Shown: positions 1 to 12,225, counted from the stretch's first letter. The stretch: 57,989 nucleotides of DNA from Cytobacillus sp. S13-E01 (GCF_029193815.1 NZ_JARFVC010000023.1:1-57989), one strand, 5' to 3'. The notes: generated from the letters alone by a model not told the origin. Program-made: numbers and translations.

Positions 1-398
<398 letters not shown>

Positions 399-531
399 GT
401 TGAACTAGCACATATAAGTGCTGACATCGATGTTCACTACTTCATTTTTTTAAAACAAACATTGACGCTTGTGTTGTGTTCAGTTTTCAAAGAACTTTTT
501 TTGCAGCTCGTCTTACCTGAGCAGCTTTATT

Positions 532-560
532 ATATTAACATTTTGTATTTCATCTGTCAA
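532..560 (-). promoter_or_regulatory. rRNA operon promoter P2 (sigma-A)
   Basis: On the minus strand TTGACA (555-560) is followed after 17 bp by TAATAT (532-537), with an overlapping TATAAT. It lies about 135 bp upstream of the 16S 5' end. The leader between them carries a Bacillus-type antitermination segment (CTTTGAAAACTGAAC near 480-495). Confidence 0.75.
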
Positions 561-613
561 CAACTTATTTCAGTTGTTAACTTGTTCCATCGCGTTCATC
601 AGCGACGAATAAT

Positions 614-642
614 AATATAACATCTCATCAAAAAATAAGCAA
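614..642 (-). promoter_or_regulatory. rRNA operon promoter P1 (sigma-A)
   Basis: TTGCTT (637-642), a 17-bp spacer and TATATT (614-619) lie about 80 bp upstream of the stronger P2. Tandem promoters are usual for Bacillus rRNA operons. The 399-757 interval holds only these promoters, the leader and the lysS terminator. Confidence 0.6.
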
Positions 643-716
643 CATGTTTTTTCAAAAAAACTCAATTTAACTTCCTTTATTAAACCTTTACCCAAGAAAT
701 CTTACTTTAAACACAG

Positions 717-750
717 AAAAAAGGTGATCCTACTTTTAATAGAATCACCT
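717..750 (-). terminator. Intrinsic terminator after lysS
   Basis: On the minus strand AGGTGATTC and GGATCACCT form a stem followed by a run of T. It lies just past the lysS stop codon and separates lysS from the rRNA promoters. Confidence 0.8.
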
Positions 751-757
751 AAGGCAA

Positions 758-2269
<1,512 letters not shown>

Positions 2270-2300
2270 TTATTAATACTAAAGCTAGTATATGTAAGCA

Positions 2301-2329
2301 GAAAAACTGCCAGTAAAGACACTGGCAGT
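2301..2329 (-). terminator. Intrinsic terminator after dusB
   Basis: A 9-bp perfect inverted repeat, ACTGCCAGT and ACTGGCAGT (2306-2314 and 2321-2329), is followed on the minus strand by TTTTTC. It lies between dusB and lysS. Confidence 0.75.
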
Positions 2330-2372
2330 AAGTAGCACGTTACGGGTATTATAGGCTAGCTAGATTGCTATG

Positions 2373-3374
2373 TCAAACAACTCGGACACAATTCTCTGTC
2401 TTTTCCTCTATTTCGTTAACAAAGTCAGTTAATAATGTTACTAATTGCTCTCTCGTATTACACTCATTAACCTTGTTACGTACTTTAGCATTTCCTCGTA
2501 TTCCTTTTAGGTACCAGGCAGCATGTTTACGCATTTCTCTAACTGCAATATTTTCATTTTTTAAGTCTATTAAGCGATCAAGATGTAACACACAGACGTC
2601 GATCTTCTCACGAACTGAAGGTTCACCCATTAGTTCACCAGTTTCAAGATATTTAACTGTTTGATAAATGACCCACGGGTTACCTAATGCCGCTCGGCCA
2701 ATCATTACTCCGTCAACTCCTGTTTCTTCAAGCATGCGTTTCGCATCTTGTGGTGTTTGAATGTCACCATTACCAATAACAGGGATTGAAACAGATTGTT
2801 TTACTTGTTTGATGATATCCCAATTCGCTTTACCTTCATACATTTGCACACGCGTTCTTCCATGTAGAGCTACAGCTTGACCACCAGCTCGTTCAACTGC
2901 TCGCGCATTCTCAATCGCATAAATGTGGTCTTCATCCCAACCCATACGCATTTTCACTGTTACCGGTTTATCTACAGCATCTACAACAGCAGAAACCATT
3001 TCATAGATTTTATTAGGGTCTAAAAGCCATTTCGCACCAGCATCACATTTTGTTATCTTAGGAACTGGGCATCCCATATTTATATCAATAATATCTGCTG
3101 TTGTATTTTTATCGACATACTTAGCTGCCTCTACAAGCGTTTGTTTTTCTCCACCAAAAATTTGAAGACTTAGGGGTTTTTCTCTTTCATCGATATAAAG
3201 CATATCCATTGTCTTAGCATTATTAAACAAAATGGCTTTATCACTTACCATTTCTGCACAAACAAGACCCGCTCCAAATTCTTTAACCGTCAAACGGAAA
3301 GCTGCGTTACATACTCCAGCCATTGGAGCCAACACAACTTGGTTTTTCATTTGAATGTCACCAATTTTAAACAT
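2373..3374 (-). CDS. dusB: tRNA-dihydrouridine synthase B
   Basis: This 333-residue FMN enzyme reduces specific uridines in the tRNA D-loop. The N-terminal TIM barrel opens with the flavin-binding APMAG (16-20). The catalytic cysteine lies in NMGCP (99-103), and a conserved HGRTR segment follows. The C-terminal third is the helical tRNA-binding domain. It is close to B. subtilis YacF/DusB throughout. GGAGG precedes the ATG. It follows the small HTH gene by 15 bp, so the two are probably cotranscribed with the folate genes. Confidence 0.95.
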   Translation of the reverse strand: MFKIGDIQMKNQVVLAPMAGVCNAAFRLTVKEFGAGLVCAEMVSDKAILFNNAKTMDMLYIDEREKPLSLQIFGGEKQTLVEAAKYVDKNTTADIIDINMGCPVPKITKCDAGAKWLLDPNKIYEMVSAVVDAVDKPVTVKMRMGWDEDHIYAIENARAVERAGGQAVALHGRTRVQMYEGKANWDIIKQVKQSVSIPVIGNGDIQTPQDAKRMLEETGVDGVMIGRAALGNPWVIYQTVKYLETGELMGEPSVREKIDVCVLHLDRLIDLKNENIAVREMRKHAAWYLKGIRGNAKVRNKVNECNTREQLVTLLTDFVNEIEEKTENCVRVV

Positions 3375-3389
3375 TGTGAAACCTCCTTT

Positions 3390-3605
3390 TTATTCATCAC
3401 TATTCTTTGGTGTTAATTCTTCTAAAGTTACATTTAACCTCTCAGCCACTTCAAGGAGAAAGTCATCACCCGGAACACGATTCCCTCGTTCAACTTCACC
3501 TAAAATAGACACTGACACACCTAAACTTTTTGCAAACTCTTCTTGTGTATAACCTTTTAACTTTCGAAAAGCCCGTATACGCCTACCCCATTTTTCCGCT
3601 TCCAT
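3390..3605 (-). CDS. yazB: Small XRE-family DNA-binding protein (YazB)
   Basis: The 71-residue protein is almost entirely one Cro/C1-type helix-turn-helix (about residues 8-60), with the recognition region around YTQEEFAKSLGVS. It matches the position and size of B. subtilis yazB. Its target is unknown. The ATG lies inside the 3' end of folK, a 49-nt overlap in another frame, with AAGGTG upstream. This suggests translational coupling within the folate operon. Confidence 0.85.
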   Translation of the reverse strand: MEAEKWGRRIRAFRKLKGYTQEEFAKSLGVSVSILGEVERGNRVPGDDFLLEVAERLNVTLEELTPKNSDE

Positions 3606-4081
3606 ACCCGTACACCTTCTCTATCTAGTAATTCATTTATGATTAAGGATATTTTTCCTTGATTGGGTATTTCTAGTGTTGATTCCACTTCTTCTAAAGG
3701 AACAATGACAAACGCTCTTTCTGTCATACGTGGATGTGGAATAATTAGTTCTTTCGTTTCAATATTTTCGTGATTATATAGCAAAATGTCAAGGTCTAAT
3801 GTTCTTGGACCCCACCTGATTTCCCTTTTTCTCCCTAGTTTATGTTCGATTTCCTGATTAACACGCAATAATTCATAAGGTGTCAATTCTGTTTTTACTT
3901 TAATTACCATATTCAAAAAATGATCTTGATCTTCAAATCCTACTGGATCTGTTTCATATATTGACGAAACTTTGATAACTACAATTGAGTCATGAATATC
4001 TAGAGCTTTAACAGCTTCATGTAAATAGTATAAGCGATCACCTATATTAGAGCCAATTGAAATAAAAGCGATACTGTTCAT
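3557..4081 (-). CDS. folK: 2-amino-4-hydroxy-6-hydroxymethyldihydropteridine pyrophosphokinase
   Basis: FolK (174 residues) transfers pyrophosphate from ATP to 6-hydroxymethyl-7,8-dihydropterin, just before the dihydropteroate synthase step of folate synthesis. The start SIGSNIGDR and the HPPK signature RWGPRTLDLDILLY (near residues 87-100) are clear. Its ATG directly follows the folB stop codon, and its 3' end overlaps yazB. Confidence 0.95.
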   Translation of the reverse strand: MNSIAFISIGSNIGDRLYYLHEAVKALDIHDSIVVIKVSSIYETDPVGFEDQDHFLNMVIKVKTELTPYELLRVNQEIEHKLGRKREIRWGPRTLDLDILLYNHENIETKELIIPHPRMTERAFVIVPLEEVESTLEIPNQGKISLIINELLDREGVRVWKRKNGVGVYGLFES

Positions 4082-4441
4082 TTAGCGACCCCTTGTTATT
4101 TCTACTGCAACTGATTGATAATGGCCTGGAATTGGCGGATCAGGTTTAATGATTTTAACAGTGCATGAATGAATATTTGAAAACCTTTTTAATGTAGCCT
4201 CTGCAATTTTTTCAGACACTGATTCTACCAGCTTATAGGGTGAACCTTCTACAATCTCTTTACAGATATTATATAGTTCAGCATAATTAACAGTATATTC
4301 TAGTTGGTCTGTAGTTCCAGCTTTCTTCAAATCTAATTCAACCGTTAAATCTGTGATAAAACGCTGGCCTAATTTATTTTCTTCAGGAAATACGCCATGG
4401 TAGCCGTAAAACTCCATCCGATTAACGTATATTTTATCGAT
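4082..4441 (-). CDS. folB: Dihydroneopterin aldolase, probable AUC start
   Basis: FolB converts dihydroneopterin to 6-hydroxymethyldihydropterin and glycolaldehyde. The first ATG/GTG/TTG in frame (4417) would drop the first beta strand. Reading on upstream gives IDKIYVNR directly before MEFYGYHG. This aligns residue for residue with the MDKVYVEG start of B. subtilis FolB as I recall it. The codon at the homologous start is ATC (4439-4441), and AGGAGG lies 8 nt upstream of it, immediately after the folP stop. I therefore propose an AUC start and a 119-residue protein; the conservative alternative is ATG 4417 (111 residues). Confidence 0.9.
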   Translation of the reverse strand: MDKIYVNRMEFYGYHGVFPEENKLGQRFITDLTVELDLKKAGTTDQLEYTVNYAELYNICKEIVEGSPYKLVESVSEKIAEATLKRFSNIHSCTVKIIKPDPPIPGHYQSVAVEITRGR

Positions 4442-4453
4442 GGTTTTCGCCTC

Positions 4454-5296
4454 CTATTTACCAACCAAGGCATCTGTCATTTTTGCCAATCTTGCATTTA
4501 ATAAAACATCGTGCACCCTTACAATATTACAACCCTTTTGTATTCCCATACATGTTGTTGCACCTGTTCCTTCTCCTCTATCTTCAGGGGGTAAATCTAA
4601 AACTTGTCCAATAAAGGTTTTTCGGGAGGTAGCAAGTAGAACAGGATAACCAAGTGTTGTTAACTTCTCTAATTGACGCATTACCTCTATATTATGTTCA
4701 AAGGTCTTCGCAAATCCTACACCTGGGTCTAAGATGATATTTTCATCTTTCACTCCCGCCGCCTTTACAACCCTGATACTTTCCTGTAAATCTGCAATCA
4801 TATCTGGCAGGAGGTCCTGATAGTCTTTATTGTCTCTGTTGTGCATTAGTATAATAGGAACATTGTACCTGGCAGCTACTTCAGCCATCTTGTCATCTGC
4901 CTTAGCCCCCCATACATCGTTAATAATATGTGCACCAGCTTCAATTGCTTGCTTTGCTACCTCTGCTTTATACGTATCTATAGATATAGGGACTTTAACC
5001 CGATTAGAAATAGATTTAATAATTGGAATGACACGCTCTAACTCTTCTTCAACTGAAATATATGTAGAACCAGGTCTAGTAGATTCTCCACCAATATCAA
5101 TGATATCAGCACCTTGTTTTACGATTTCCTCCGCACGTTGAACAGCTTGATCATGGGCATTGAATTTCCCACCATCTGAAAAAGAATCTGGTGTGATATT
5201 TAAAATACCCATGATTAATGTTTTTTCACTGTAATCAAATGAAAATGGACCACAGGTAAGTTTGGAGTGCTTTAGGTTACCACGTTCAGATTTCAT
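4454..5296 (-). CDS. folP: Dihydropteroate synthase
   Basis: FolP (280 residues) condenses p-aminobenzoate with hydroxymethyldihydropterin pyrophosphate and is the sulfonamide target. The two Pfam/PROSITE signatures are visible: ILNITPDSFSDGG near residue 32 and DIGGESTRPG near residue 67. GGAG lies 9 nt before the ATG. The start overlaps the 3' end of pabC by 11 nt, and the stop lies 12 nt before the proposed folB start, in the same frame. Confidence 0.96.
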   Translation of the reverse strand: MKSERGNLKHSKLTCGPFSFDYSEKTLIMGILNITPDSFSDGGKFNAHDQAVQRAEEIVKQGADIIDIGGESTRPGSTYISVEEELERVIPIIKSISNRVKVPISIDTYKAEVAKQAIEAGAHIINDVWGAKADDKMAEVAARYNVPIILMHNRDNKDYQDLLPDMIADLQESIRVVKAAGVKDENIILDPGVGFAKTFEHNIEVMRQLEKLTTLGYPVLLATSRKTFIGQVLDLPPEDRGEGTGATTCMGIQKGCNIVRVHDVLLNARLAKMTDALVGK

Positions 5297-6173
5297 CTAA
5301 GCCGCTCCTTCCCTCTAATGCGCTTCGACTCCATAGAGTTTTTCTATATAAAGTATATATTTCTTGTAATTTCCTAGTTATTACACCATTCTTCCCATGT
5401 AATAAAACATTGTTGATCTCCCTAAGTGGGACAATCTCTTGGATAGAATTTGTAACAAATGCTTCATCGCTACTTAGTAGTTCTTCGACATTATAACACC
5501 CTATGTGTACCTCTATACGTAGACTCCTAGCGATTTTTATAACAAACTGTCTAGTAATGCCATCTAATATGCCCGTTTCTAGCGCCGGCGTAAATAGCTC
5601 ATTACCTTTTACCCAAAAAAGATTTGAAGTTATCCCCTCAGCTGCATAGCCCTCTTTTGTTAAAAAGATCCCTTCTGTTGAAGGATTACTGCCTATTTCA
5701 CGTTTGCCTAAAATGTTATTTAAGAAATGATGGGACTTAATTCTGAATTTTCCTTCAGGAGTATTTCGGACCTGTTTTAGGATGACACCTTTTTTTTCAT
5801 AGCCAGCTTCAACTGCACTTGGGAGCGGTTTTATAAATACAATAACGGTCGGCTCCTGGTAGTGACCCGTCTGCAACCCGATATCACCTACACCAGCCGA
5901 AACATTAAACCTAACATAGGCATTGTTTATATCATTTGCATGTAGTAGTTTAGTTATGATTTCTACTACATCTTTACGAACAGGTATAAAATCGATAGAT
6001 AACGCACTTAAACCTTCACGTAAACGCGCAAGATGGTCATCGAGTAAAAACGGATGACCATCGTAAATTCTAAATGTTTCAAATAAGCCCAACCCATAGA
6101 TATACCCATGGTCATAAGGAGAGATTTTTGCTTCCTCTTGGCGCTCTATCCGACCGTTTATATAGATGTACAT
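5286..6173 (-). CDS. pabC: Aminodeoxychorismate lyase
   Basis: PabC (295 residues) is a fold-type IV PLP enzyme, related to D-amino acid and branched-chain aminotransferases, that releases pyruvate from aminodeoxychorismate to give p-aminobenzoate. The N-terminal [16 protein letters not shown] segment and the lysine in [10 protein letters not shown] (the likely PLP Schiff base) support this. Its start overlaps the end of pabA by 16 nt. Pathway context with pabA, pabB and folP settles the lyase call over a D-amino acid aminotransferase. Confidence 0.93.
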   Translation of the reverse strand: MYIYINGRIERQEEAKISPYDHGYIYGLGLFETFRIYDGHPFLLDDHLARLREGLSALSIDFIPVRKDVVEIITKLLHANDINNAYVRFNVSAGVGDIGLQTGHYQEPTVIVFIKPLPSAVEAGYEKKGVILKQVRNTPEGKFRIKSHHFLNNILGKREIGSNPSTEGIFLTKEGYAAEGITSNLFWVKGNELFTPALETGILDGITRQFVIKIARSLRIEVHIGCYNVEELLSSDEAFVTNSIQEIVPLREINNVLLHGKNGVITRKLQEIYTLYRKTLWSRSALEGRSGLDEI

Positions 6174-6760
6174 ATGCCCGCTTGATCTTTCTTTTTGTAC
6201 TTTTCTATAAAATTACTAAGCATTTGTTTCCCATAAGAAGTCATGATTGATTCAGGATGGAACTGCACACCCTCAATAGCTAGCGTTTTATGGCGTAATG
6301 CCATGATCTCATTTTCATCTGTCCATGCCGAAACTTCTAAGCAGTCAGGTAGTGTTTCTTTCTTAACAATTAACGAATGGTATCTTGTTGCAACAAAAGG
6401 GTTTTCTAAACCATCGAAAATTGTTTTCCCATCATGGTTAATTAATGATGTTTTGCCGTGCATAAGCCTTTGGGCACGTACTACATCTCCTCCGAAAACC
6501 TGTGCAATTGATTGATGACCTAGACAGACTCCAAAAATCGGTATTTTACCAGCAAAGTATTCAATTGCGTTCATACTAATCCCAGCTTCATTAGGACTAC
6601 AAGGACCAGGGGAAATCATTAAAAAGCTTGGATTAAGTTTTTCTATCTCTTCTATCGAAATCTCATCATTACGCTTTACACGGAGCTCCTGCCCTAATTC
6701 TCCTAAATATTGAACTAAATTAAATGTAAATGAATCATAGTTATCAATCATCACGATCAT
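6158..6760 (-). CDS. pabA: Glutamine amidotransferase of aminodeoxychorismate/anthranilate synthase
   Basis: This 200-residue class I glutaminase supplies ammonia to PabB. The nucleophile Cys79 lies in GVCLGHQ, the catalytic His/Glu pair lies in VQFHPES near residue 167, and the glycine-rich SPGPCSP loop is at 50-56. In B. subtilis the orthologue (also named trpG) serves both folate and tryptophan synthesis. No trp genes are in this window, so dual use is inference. The ATG lies 6 nt after the pabB stop. Confidence 0.95.
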   Translation of the reverse strand: MIVMIDNYDSFTFNLVQYLGELGQELRVKRNDEISIEEIEKLNPSFLMISPGPCSPNEAGISMNAIEYFAGKIPIFGVCLGHQSIAQVFGGDVVRAQRLMHGKTSLINHDGKTIFDGLENPFVATRYHSLIVKKETLPDCLEVSAWTDENEIMALRHKTLAIEGVQFHPESIMTSYGKQMLSNFIEKYKKKDQAGICTSI

Positions 6761-6766
6761 GTTGGC

Positions 6767-8197
6767 TCACCTCATACTCATATTTTTCTCATACTCTTCT
6801 TCACTCAACTCTTTAGCTTTCCAAAGCGCAAATGCTTTTTTCAATGACTCTTTATATTCGTTTTTAGGATTTGAATCAATCACAACACCAGCACCAGCTT
6901 GAACATGGGCTAACCCGTCTTTGGCGATAAGTGTTCTTATCGTAATGTTTAATTCCATTTCCTCTGAAAAACTAATCCAACCAATGCTTCCAGTGTATAG
7001 ACCTCTTCTAACTGGCTCTAATTCTTCTATAATTTCCATCGTTCGTACTTTTGGTGCCCCTGTAATAGTACCGCCAGGAAATGTTGCACGCAGTAAGTCA
7101 TATACGCTTTTTTCTTCTGCAATTTTCCCTCTAACATTAGATACAATATGCATTACATGAGAATATTTTTCGATTACCATAAACTCATTTACTTCTACAC
7201 TACCGTAAGCACTTACCCGTCCCAAGTCGTTTCTCTCAAGATCAACTAGCATAACGTGCTCGGCTCGTTCTTTTTCATCTACAATAAGTTCATTTGCTAA
7301 TTGCAAATCTTCCTCATCATTTAAGCCTCGTGACCTCGTACCTGCAATAGGTCTTGTACTTATTTCGTCACCCTTCTTTTTAACAAGCAACTCGGGTGAA
7401 CCACTGACTATTTGAAATTCTGGCAATTGCATATAGGCCATATATGGGGAAGGATTTAGACCTCTTAACGTTTCGTAAATTTCGAGTGGGTGTGTCTTTA
7501 AAGGTCTGGATTGTCGGACAGATAAATTGACTTGAAAAACATCACCTTGTGCAATATAGTCTCGAACCTTCTCTACAGCTTTAATAAATTCTTGTTCGGT
7601 AAATGAAAATGGTTTCTCTACTGTCTCCTCGCTTAACTTCAAATAAGGATATGACCAATCGTTAACCTCATTTGTCCATTCTATTTCTAATTTGTTTAGT
7701 CTTTCTTCGGCCTCATTTTGTTCACCTTCAAAATAGTGAGTTATAAGCCATAATACATTTTCGGTATGGTCGAAAACGAACACATCATCAAAAACAAGGA
7801 AATACAGATCTGGTGTATGTAAGTCATCCTTTGATGTATTCTCGAACTTCTCAAAATACCTTGCACAATCGTAACTAAAAAATCCAATTGCACCACCTTG
7901 GAATTCAGGATAAGCTGGATTTTGATCTGTCTTGTATTGACTCATCCATTTTTCCATTAAATCTATCGGGTTCCCAGTCAACTCTTCTGTATGATTGTTC
8001 AACGTAATCTTAAGCTTATTATTTTTCCCGTTTAAAACCGCAAAAGGTCTTAAACCCATAATACTATACTGACCCCCACGCCCACTTTCTAACAATACAT
8101 GGTAGGGCTCGTTTCTTGATAGAGCCTTATATTGTTCAAACCATTTTTTTGAAGAAAAAGGTATATTCTTTGCTAATGAAGCTCTTTTAAGCTGCAT
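6767..8197 (-). CDS. pabB: Aminodeoxychorismate synthase component I
   Basis: PabB (476 residues from the preferred start) aminates chorismate to 4-amino-4-deoxychorismate. The C-terminal chorismate-binding domain shows [18 protein letters not shown] and GGTITGAPK; the N-terminal part carries the VLLESGRGG segment. I chose ATG 8197 because GAGGAG lies 9 nt upstream and it matches the family length. A longer frame reaches 8239 but has no ribosome binding site. First gene of the pab-fol cluster, 125 bp after cysK. Confidence 0.95.
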   Translation of the reverse strand: MQLKRASLAKNIPFSSKKWFEQYKALSRNEPYHVLLESGRGGQYSIMGLRPFAVLNGKNNKLKITLNNHTEELTGNPIDLMEKWMSQYKTDQNPAYPEFQGGAIGFFSYDCARYFEKFENTSKDDLHTPDLYFLVFDDVFVFDHTENVLWLITHYFEGEQNEAEERLNKLEIEWTNEVNDWSYPYLKLSEETVEKPFSFTEQEFIKAVEKVRDYIAQGDVFQVNLSVRQSRPLKTHPLEIYETLRGLNPSPYMAYMQLPEFQIVSGSPELLVKKKGDEISTRPIAGTRSRGLNDEEDLQLANELIVDEKERAEHVMLVDLERNDLGRVSAYGSVEVNEFMVIEKYSHVMHIVSNVRGKIAEEKSVYDLLRATFPGGTITGAPKVRTMEIIEELEPVRRGLYTGSIGWISFSEEMELNITIRTLIAKDGLAHVQAGAGVVIDSNPKNEYKESLKKAFALWKAKELSEEEYEKNMSMR

Positions 8198-8294
8198 TAT
8201 GTCACACTCCTCATAACACTCGATAGACATATTGTACATGATTCTTTAAAAGTGTTCACCATTTCCACCCAAAAAAATGCGTTAAAAGGAATTG

Positions 8295-8319
8295 AAAAAA
8301 AAAACAGCCTGAGGCTGTC
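8295..8319 (-). terminator. Intrinsic terminator after cysK
   Basis: ACAGCC and GGCTGT flank a tight loop and are followed on the minus strand by a run of ten T. The hairpin starts a few bases past the cysK stop and separates cysK from pabB. Confidence 0.85.
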
Positions 8320-8322
8320 TTT

Positions 8323-9252
8323 TTACTCTTGGTCAAATTGATAAAGTGGAGTACTTAAGTAACGTTCACCATTACTAGGAAGAATTGCAAGAACTTTTTT
8401 ACCTTTTCCTAATTTCTCTGCAACCTTTATGGCTGCACAAATGGCTGCACCAGATGAGATACCACCTAATATACCTTCTTCACGAGCTGCACGCCTTGCA
8501 TACTCAAAGGCTTCTTCGTTCTTTATTGTAATAACTTCATCATATATTGTCGTATCTAATACATCTGGAACAAAGCCTGCTCCAATACCCTGAATTTTAT
8601 GTGGCCCTGGTTTCCCGCCGGAAAGAATAGCAGAGTCTGTTGGTTCAACAGCTATAATTTTAATACCAGGGAAATTTTCTTTTAAAACATCGCCAGCACC
8701 AGTTATTGTTCCACCTGTACCAATACCTGAGATAAATGCATCTAGCCCCTCAGACATTTGTTCAACTATTTCTTTCCCAGTGGTCAAACGATGAACCTCT
8801 GGGTTTGCTTCATTTTTAAATTGTTGCGGCATAAAGTAACCATGCTCATTTGCAAGCTCTTCGGCTTTGCGAATCGCACCATTCATTCCATCAGCTCCTG
8901 GCGTCAGAACTAACTCTGCACCATAAGCTCGTAACAAATTACGTCTTTCGATACTCATCGTATCAGGCATAACAAGTACTGCTTTTAAACCTTTAGCCGC
9001 AGCTACCATTGCTAGCCCTATGCCTGTATTTCCACTTGTCGGCTCTATTAATGTATCACCTTCAGTTAATTTACCTTCTTTTTCTGCAGTTTCAATCATA
9101 GCCAGGGCTATTCTGTCCTTCACACTGCTTCCAGGATTCATAAATTCTAGTTTTAAATAAACATCAGCACTGTTTTCTCCAACCAGCCGATTTAATTTTA
9201 CTATTGGTGTTTGCCCCACTAACTCATTAATTGAATTTGCCACACGTGTCAT
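8323..9252 (-). CDS. cysK: Cysteine synthase A (O-acetylserine sulfhydrylase)
   Basis: CysK (309 residues) makes cysteine from O-acetylserine and sulfide with PLP. The Schiff-base lysine is Lys45 in GSSVKD. The substrate loop TSGNTG and the phosphate-binding GTGGT are present. ATG 9252 is preferred, with AGGGG 8 nt upstream; a GTG at 9261 sits too close to the same site. In B. subtilis CysK also binds the repressor CymR; whether that holds here is not shown. It has its own promoter and terminator. Confidence 0.95.
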   Translation of the reverse strand: MTRVANSINELVGQTPIVKLNRLVGENSADVYLKLEFMNPGSSVKDRIALAMIETAEKEGKLTEGDTLIEPTSGNTGIGLAMVAAAKGLKAVLVMPDTMSIERRNLLRAYGAELVLTPGADGMNGAIRKAEELANEHGYFMPQQFKNEANPEVHRLTTGKEIVEQMSEGLDAFISGIGTGGTITGAGDVLKENFPGIKIIAVEPTDSAILSGGKPGPHKIQGIGAGFVPDVLDTTIYDEVITIKNEEAFEYARRAAREEGILGGISSGAAICAAIKVAEKLGKGKKVLAILPSNGERYLSTPLYQFDQE

Positions 9253-9294
9253 AACGTCCACCCCTAATCCCTAGTATTTGTATTGGTTATATAG

Positions 9295-9323
9295 AATTTA
9301 TCAACTATTATCTGATTTGTCAA
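9295..9323 (-). promoter_or_regulatory. Probable sigma-A promoter of cysK
   Basis: On the minus strand TTGACA (9318-9323), a 17-bp spacer and TAAATT (9295-9300) lie about 45 bp before the cysK start, in the gap after the foldase gene. Confidence 0.65.
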
Positions 9324-9347
9324 TCAATATGCTACAAATTACTATAA

Positions 9348-10262
9348 TTATTGTTGTTCATCATAAAACCATGACACTTCAACTTCATCCCAAAAAGGTT
9401 GGACAGAGATTGACCCTCTCATTTGTTCGATTGCAATTTGACGGCGAATTTGATTTTTCACTTCATCATAAGAATATTTGACCCCATCAATGGTTTCATG
9501 AAGCAGAATAATAGCATATCCGCCCTCGACCTTTATTGGGTCACTCCATTCATTTTCACTCAACGTTTCAGCGGTTTCAAAGTACTCAGCAGGTAAGTAC
9601 TCAATATCTTCAGACATGTAGCCGAGCACTCCTCCTTGGTTTGCTGAAAACTCATCCTGTGACATTTCCATAGCTAATGCTGTAAAGCTTGATCCACTTT
9701 TTAATTCCTTATTTACTTTTTCGGCCTCTTCTTTTGTCGGAACTACTATATGTGAGAGTTGATACGTTTTAGGAATGTCATATAGTTCTTTATTATCGTT
9801 ATAATATTTTTCAAGTTCTTCTTCTGAAATAACAACATCTTTTGTTAAAAGCTCTTCTAGCAGCAAACTTGATTCGATTTGTTCTCTAAAGCTTTGCTCA
9901 TCATTAATCTCCTCATTGTCAAGAGTATTGTACATTGTTTTAATCATCTTTACTTCACGTTCAAGGATGTCATCAGAAATCGTAATATTGTATTTCTCTG
10001 CCATTTGTTTTATAACTTGTTTATCAATCATATTCTCTAAGGTTTCTTTTCCATAACGAACTTCTAATTCATTTAGCCATTCCTGCCTTGTGATTTGAGT
10101 ATCTCCGATTTTTGCAACATTTTCCCCAGAAGATACATCTGCATTACTTATACTTACTACCTCCTTGATTTTTTCCCCTTGGTTAGATATAAAATAAGCT
10201 ATTGTAAGAAAATTCAAGACTATTAGCCCTACAATCATTGACCATAATACCTTTGTATTCAT
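9348..10262 (-). CDS. yacD: PrsA-like parvulin peptidyl-prolyl isomerase (YacD)
   Basis: The 304-residue protein starts with a short positive stretch and one hydrophobic segment (about residues 5-23), so it is probably membrane-anchored with its bulk outside the cell. A SurA/PrsA-type N-terminal chaperone region follows, then a parvulin rotamase domain (about 140-245) with YQLSHIVVPT and FSANQGGVLGYM. No lipobox cysteine follows the hydrophobic segment, unlike PrsA. It matches B. subtilis YacD in position. The start at 10262 is favoured over 10280 by GGAG 9 nt upstream. Confidence 0.88.
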   Translation of the reverse strand: MNTKVLWSMIVGLIVLNFLTIAYFISNQGEKIKEVVSISNADVSSGENVAKIGDTQITRQEWLNELEVRYGKETLENMIDKQVIKQMAEKYNITISDDILEREVKMIKTMYNTLDNEEINDEQSFREQIESSLLLEELLTKDVVISEEELEKYYNDNKELYDIPKTYQLSHIVVPTKEEAEKVNKELKSGSSFTALAMEMSQDEFSANQGGVLGYMSEDIEYLPAEYFETAETLSENEWSDPIKVEGGYAIILLHETIDGVKYSYDEVKNQIRRQIAIEQMRGSISVQPFWDEVEVSWFYDEQQ

Positions 10263-10286
10263 ACTCCCCCACTCCCACATTTTAGT

Positions 10287-11165
10287 CTACTTTGACTCCT
10301 CTTTTAGTTCGATAAGTTCTTCTTTTGAAAAATGGTATGTTTCATTACAGAAATGACATTGCGCTTGTGCTTGTCCATCTTCCTCTATCATTGATTGAAT
10401 TTCTTCATTACCTAGGCTAATAATAGCGCTTGATATACGTTCTCTTGAACATGGGCAGCTAAACGTTATAGGCATCTTTTCAATAATTTGGAGGGTATCA
10501 TCCCCCAATATCTCTTCCAAAATCCCTTCCGGAGATAACCCCTTTTGTATTAATTTTGAAATTGGTTCTATCGATCCTAAACGATTCTCAATTTTCGTTA
10601 TTGTCTCGTCATCTGTTCCCGGAAGTAATTGAATCATAAACCCTCCAGCAGCTAAAATTGTATTATCTGGATTAACAAGCACTCCAACGCCAACTGATGA
10701 GGGTACTTGTTCAGACGTAACAAGGTAGTATGTAAAGTCTTCTCCTAGTTCACCTGACACAATTGGAACTTGTCCTGAAAAATGTTCCTTCATTCCTATA
10801 TCTTTAACTACCGTTAACGTTCCAGTTGTACCAACAGCTCTTGCTACATCAAGCTTACCCTGATCATTTAAATCAAAATGAGTTTGTGGGTTTGTAACGT
10901 ATCCTCTAACTTCACCTTTAGCATTGGTATCAACAAGGATTAGTCCGATTGGACCGCCACCTTCTATTTTAATCGTTAGTTTATCCTCTCCCTTAAGAGC
11001 CGCTCCCATCATTACACTTGCAGACATAGCACGGCCAAGAGCAGCCGAGGCAGTTGGCCATGTATTATGTCTTCTTTGTGCCTCTCCAACCGTGTCTGTT
11101 GTTTTCAGAGCAAATGCTCTCACTTGTTTGTTATATGCCAGTGCTTTTACCAAATAATCTCCCAT
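10287..11165 (-). CDS. hslO: Redox-regulated chaperonin Hsp33
   Basis: HslO (292 residues) is a holdase chaperone switched on when its zinc-binding cysteines oxidise and form disulfides. The C-terminal zinc site is clear: CPCS near residue 236 and CHFC near residue 269. ATG 11165 has GGGG 8 nt upstream and begins the conserved MGDYLVKAL; an upstream frame extension to 11183 has no support. It lies between coaX and the YacD-type foldase gene, as in B. subtilis. Confidence 0.95.
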   Translation of the reverse strand: MGDYLVKALAYNKQVRAFALKTTDTVGEAQRRHNTWPTASAALGRAMSASVMMGAALKGEDKLTIKIEGGGPIGLILVDTNAKGEVRGYVTNPQTHFDLNDQGKLDVARAVGTTGTLTVVKDIGMKEHFSGQVPIVSGELGEDFTYYLVTSEQVPSSVGVGVLVNPDNTILAAGGFMIQLLPGTDDETITKIENRLGSIEPISKLIQKGLSPEGILEEILGDDTLQIIEKMPITFSCPCSRERISSAIISLGNEEIQSMIEEDGQAQAQCHFCNETYHFSKEELIELKEESK

Positions 11166-11263
11166 ATTTAATACCCCTTTCATATACTGTGCTTTTTCAG
11201 GCTGATGGCTTTTATTAGTAGGTATTTTATTGCGATATTTCCTATCATACGAATTTTTCCATG

Positions 11264-12040
11264 TTACTTTTTAGCTTCAGAGTTTCTTTCATATATTAGT
11301 TGAAGGCCCTTTAATGTTAAAAATGGTTCTACGTAATCAATTGCTGGCGATTCTTTAGCTATTAGAGTAGCTAGTCCACCCGTCGCTATTACTTTCGGCA
11401 TAACCTTTGATTGTTCCTTCATTCTTGAAACAATTCCTTCAACCTGGCCTACATATCCGTATAATATCCCTGCTTGCATTGCACTAACCGTATTTTTTCC
11501 GATAATTTCATTCGGTCTCACTATTTCTATGCGAGGTAGCTTCGCTGCTTTTGAATATAAAGCTTCTGTTGATATAGCTATACCAGGGGCAATCGCTCCA
11601 CCCATATACTGTTTATCTTCATTTATATAACAATAAGTAGTAGCTGTCCCAAAATCAACAATGATAAGTGGGCTACCATATAGATGAATACCAGCAACAG
11701 CATTAACAATTCGGTCAGCTCCTACTTCCCGAGGATTTTCATATTTAATATTTAATCCGGTCTTCATTCCAGGTCCAACAATTAGTGGCTTTAAATGAAA
11801 ATATTTATAGCACATTCTTTCTAAGGCAAACATAATCGGTGGAACTACAGAGGAAATAATTATTCCTTTAATATCATCAAATTCTAGTCCAACATGCGCT
11901 ATTAAAGAGTTGATAATCATTCCATATTCATCTTCTGTTTTATTTCTATTTGTTTCAATTCTCCAATGGAATTTTAATTCGTTATTTTGATATATACCTA
12001 AGACAGTGTTTGAATTTCCTACATCTAAAACAAACAACAT
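11264..12040 (-). CDS. coaX: Type III pantothenate kinase
   Basis: CoaX (258 residues) catalyses the first step of coenzyme A synthesis. It belongs to the ASKHA fold: [12 protein letters not shown] at 6-17 is the phosphate-1 motif, GADRIVNA and DFGTATT are conserved, and GGLATLIA lies near the C-terminus. Type III enzymes are not feedback-inhibited by CoA. It is separated from ftsH by 185 bp containing the ftsH terminator. Confidence 0.95.
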   Translation of the reverse strand: MLFVLDVGNSNTVLGIYQNNELKFHWRIETNRNKTEDEYGMIINSLIAHVGLEFDDIKGIIISSVVPPIMFALERMCYKYFHLKPLIVGPGMKTGLNIKYENPREVGADRIVNAVAGIHLYGSPLIIVDFGTATTYCYINEDKQYMGGAIAPGIAISTEALYSKAAKLPRIEIVRPNEIIGKNTVSAMQAGILYGYVGQVEGIVSRMKEQSKVMPKVIATGGLATLIAKESPAIDYVEPFLTLKGLQLIYERNSEAKK

Positions 12041-12175
12041 GATTAATCACCCACTCTTACCATTCATTTTTACAAACACCCTATCATCATAATAGGTAGG
12101 AAAGTAAATGAGTTCAAAAGACACAGATGCTAGAACACTAACCCTCATAACTTTTGATTTCCTTTCCTAATAACA

Positions 12176-12215
12176 TAAAAGAGGGTGCTAAATACATTAG
12201 TATGTATCAGCACCC
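12176..12215 (-). terminator. Intrinsic terminator after ftsH
   Basis: A long hairpin with GGGTGCT and AGCACCC arms (12183-12189 and 12209-12215) extends inward with imperfect pairing and is followed on the minus strand by TCTTTTA. It lies 11 bp past the ftsH stop. Confidence 0.75.
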
Positions 12216-12225
12216 AGTTAAAAAA

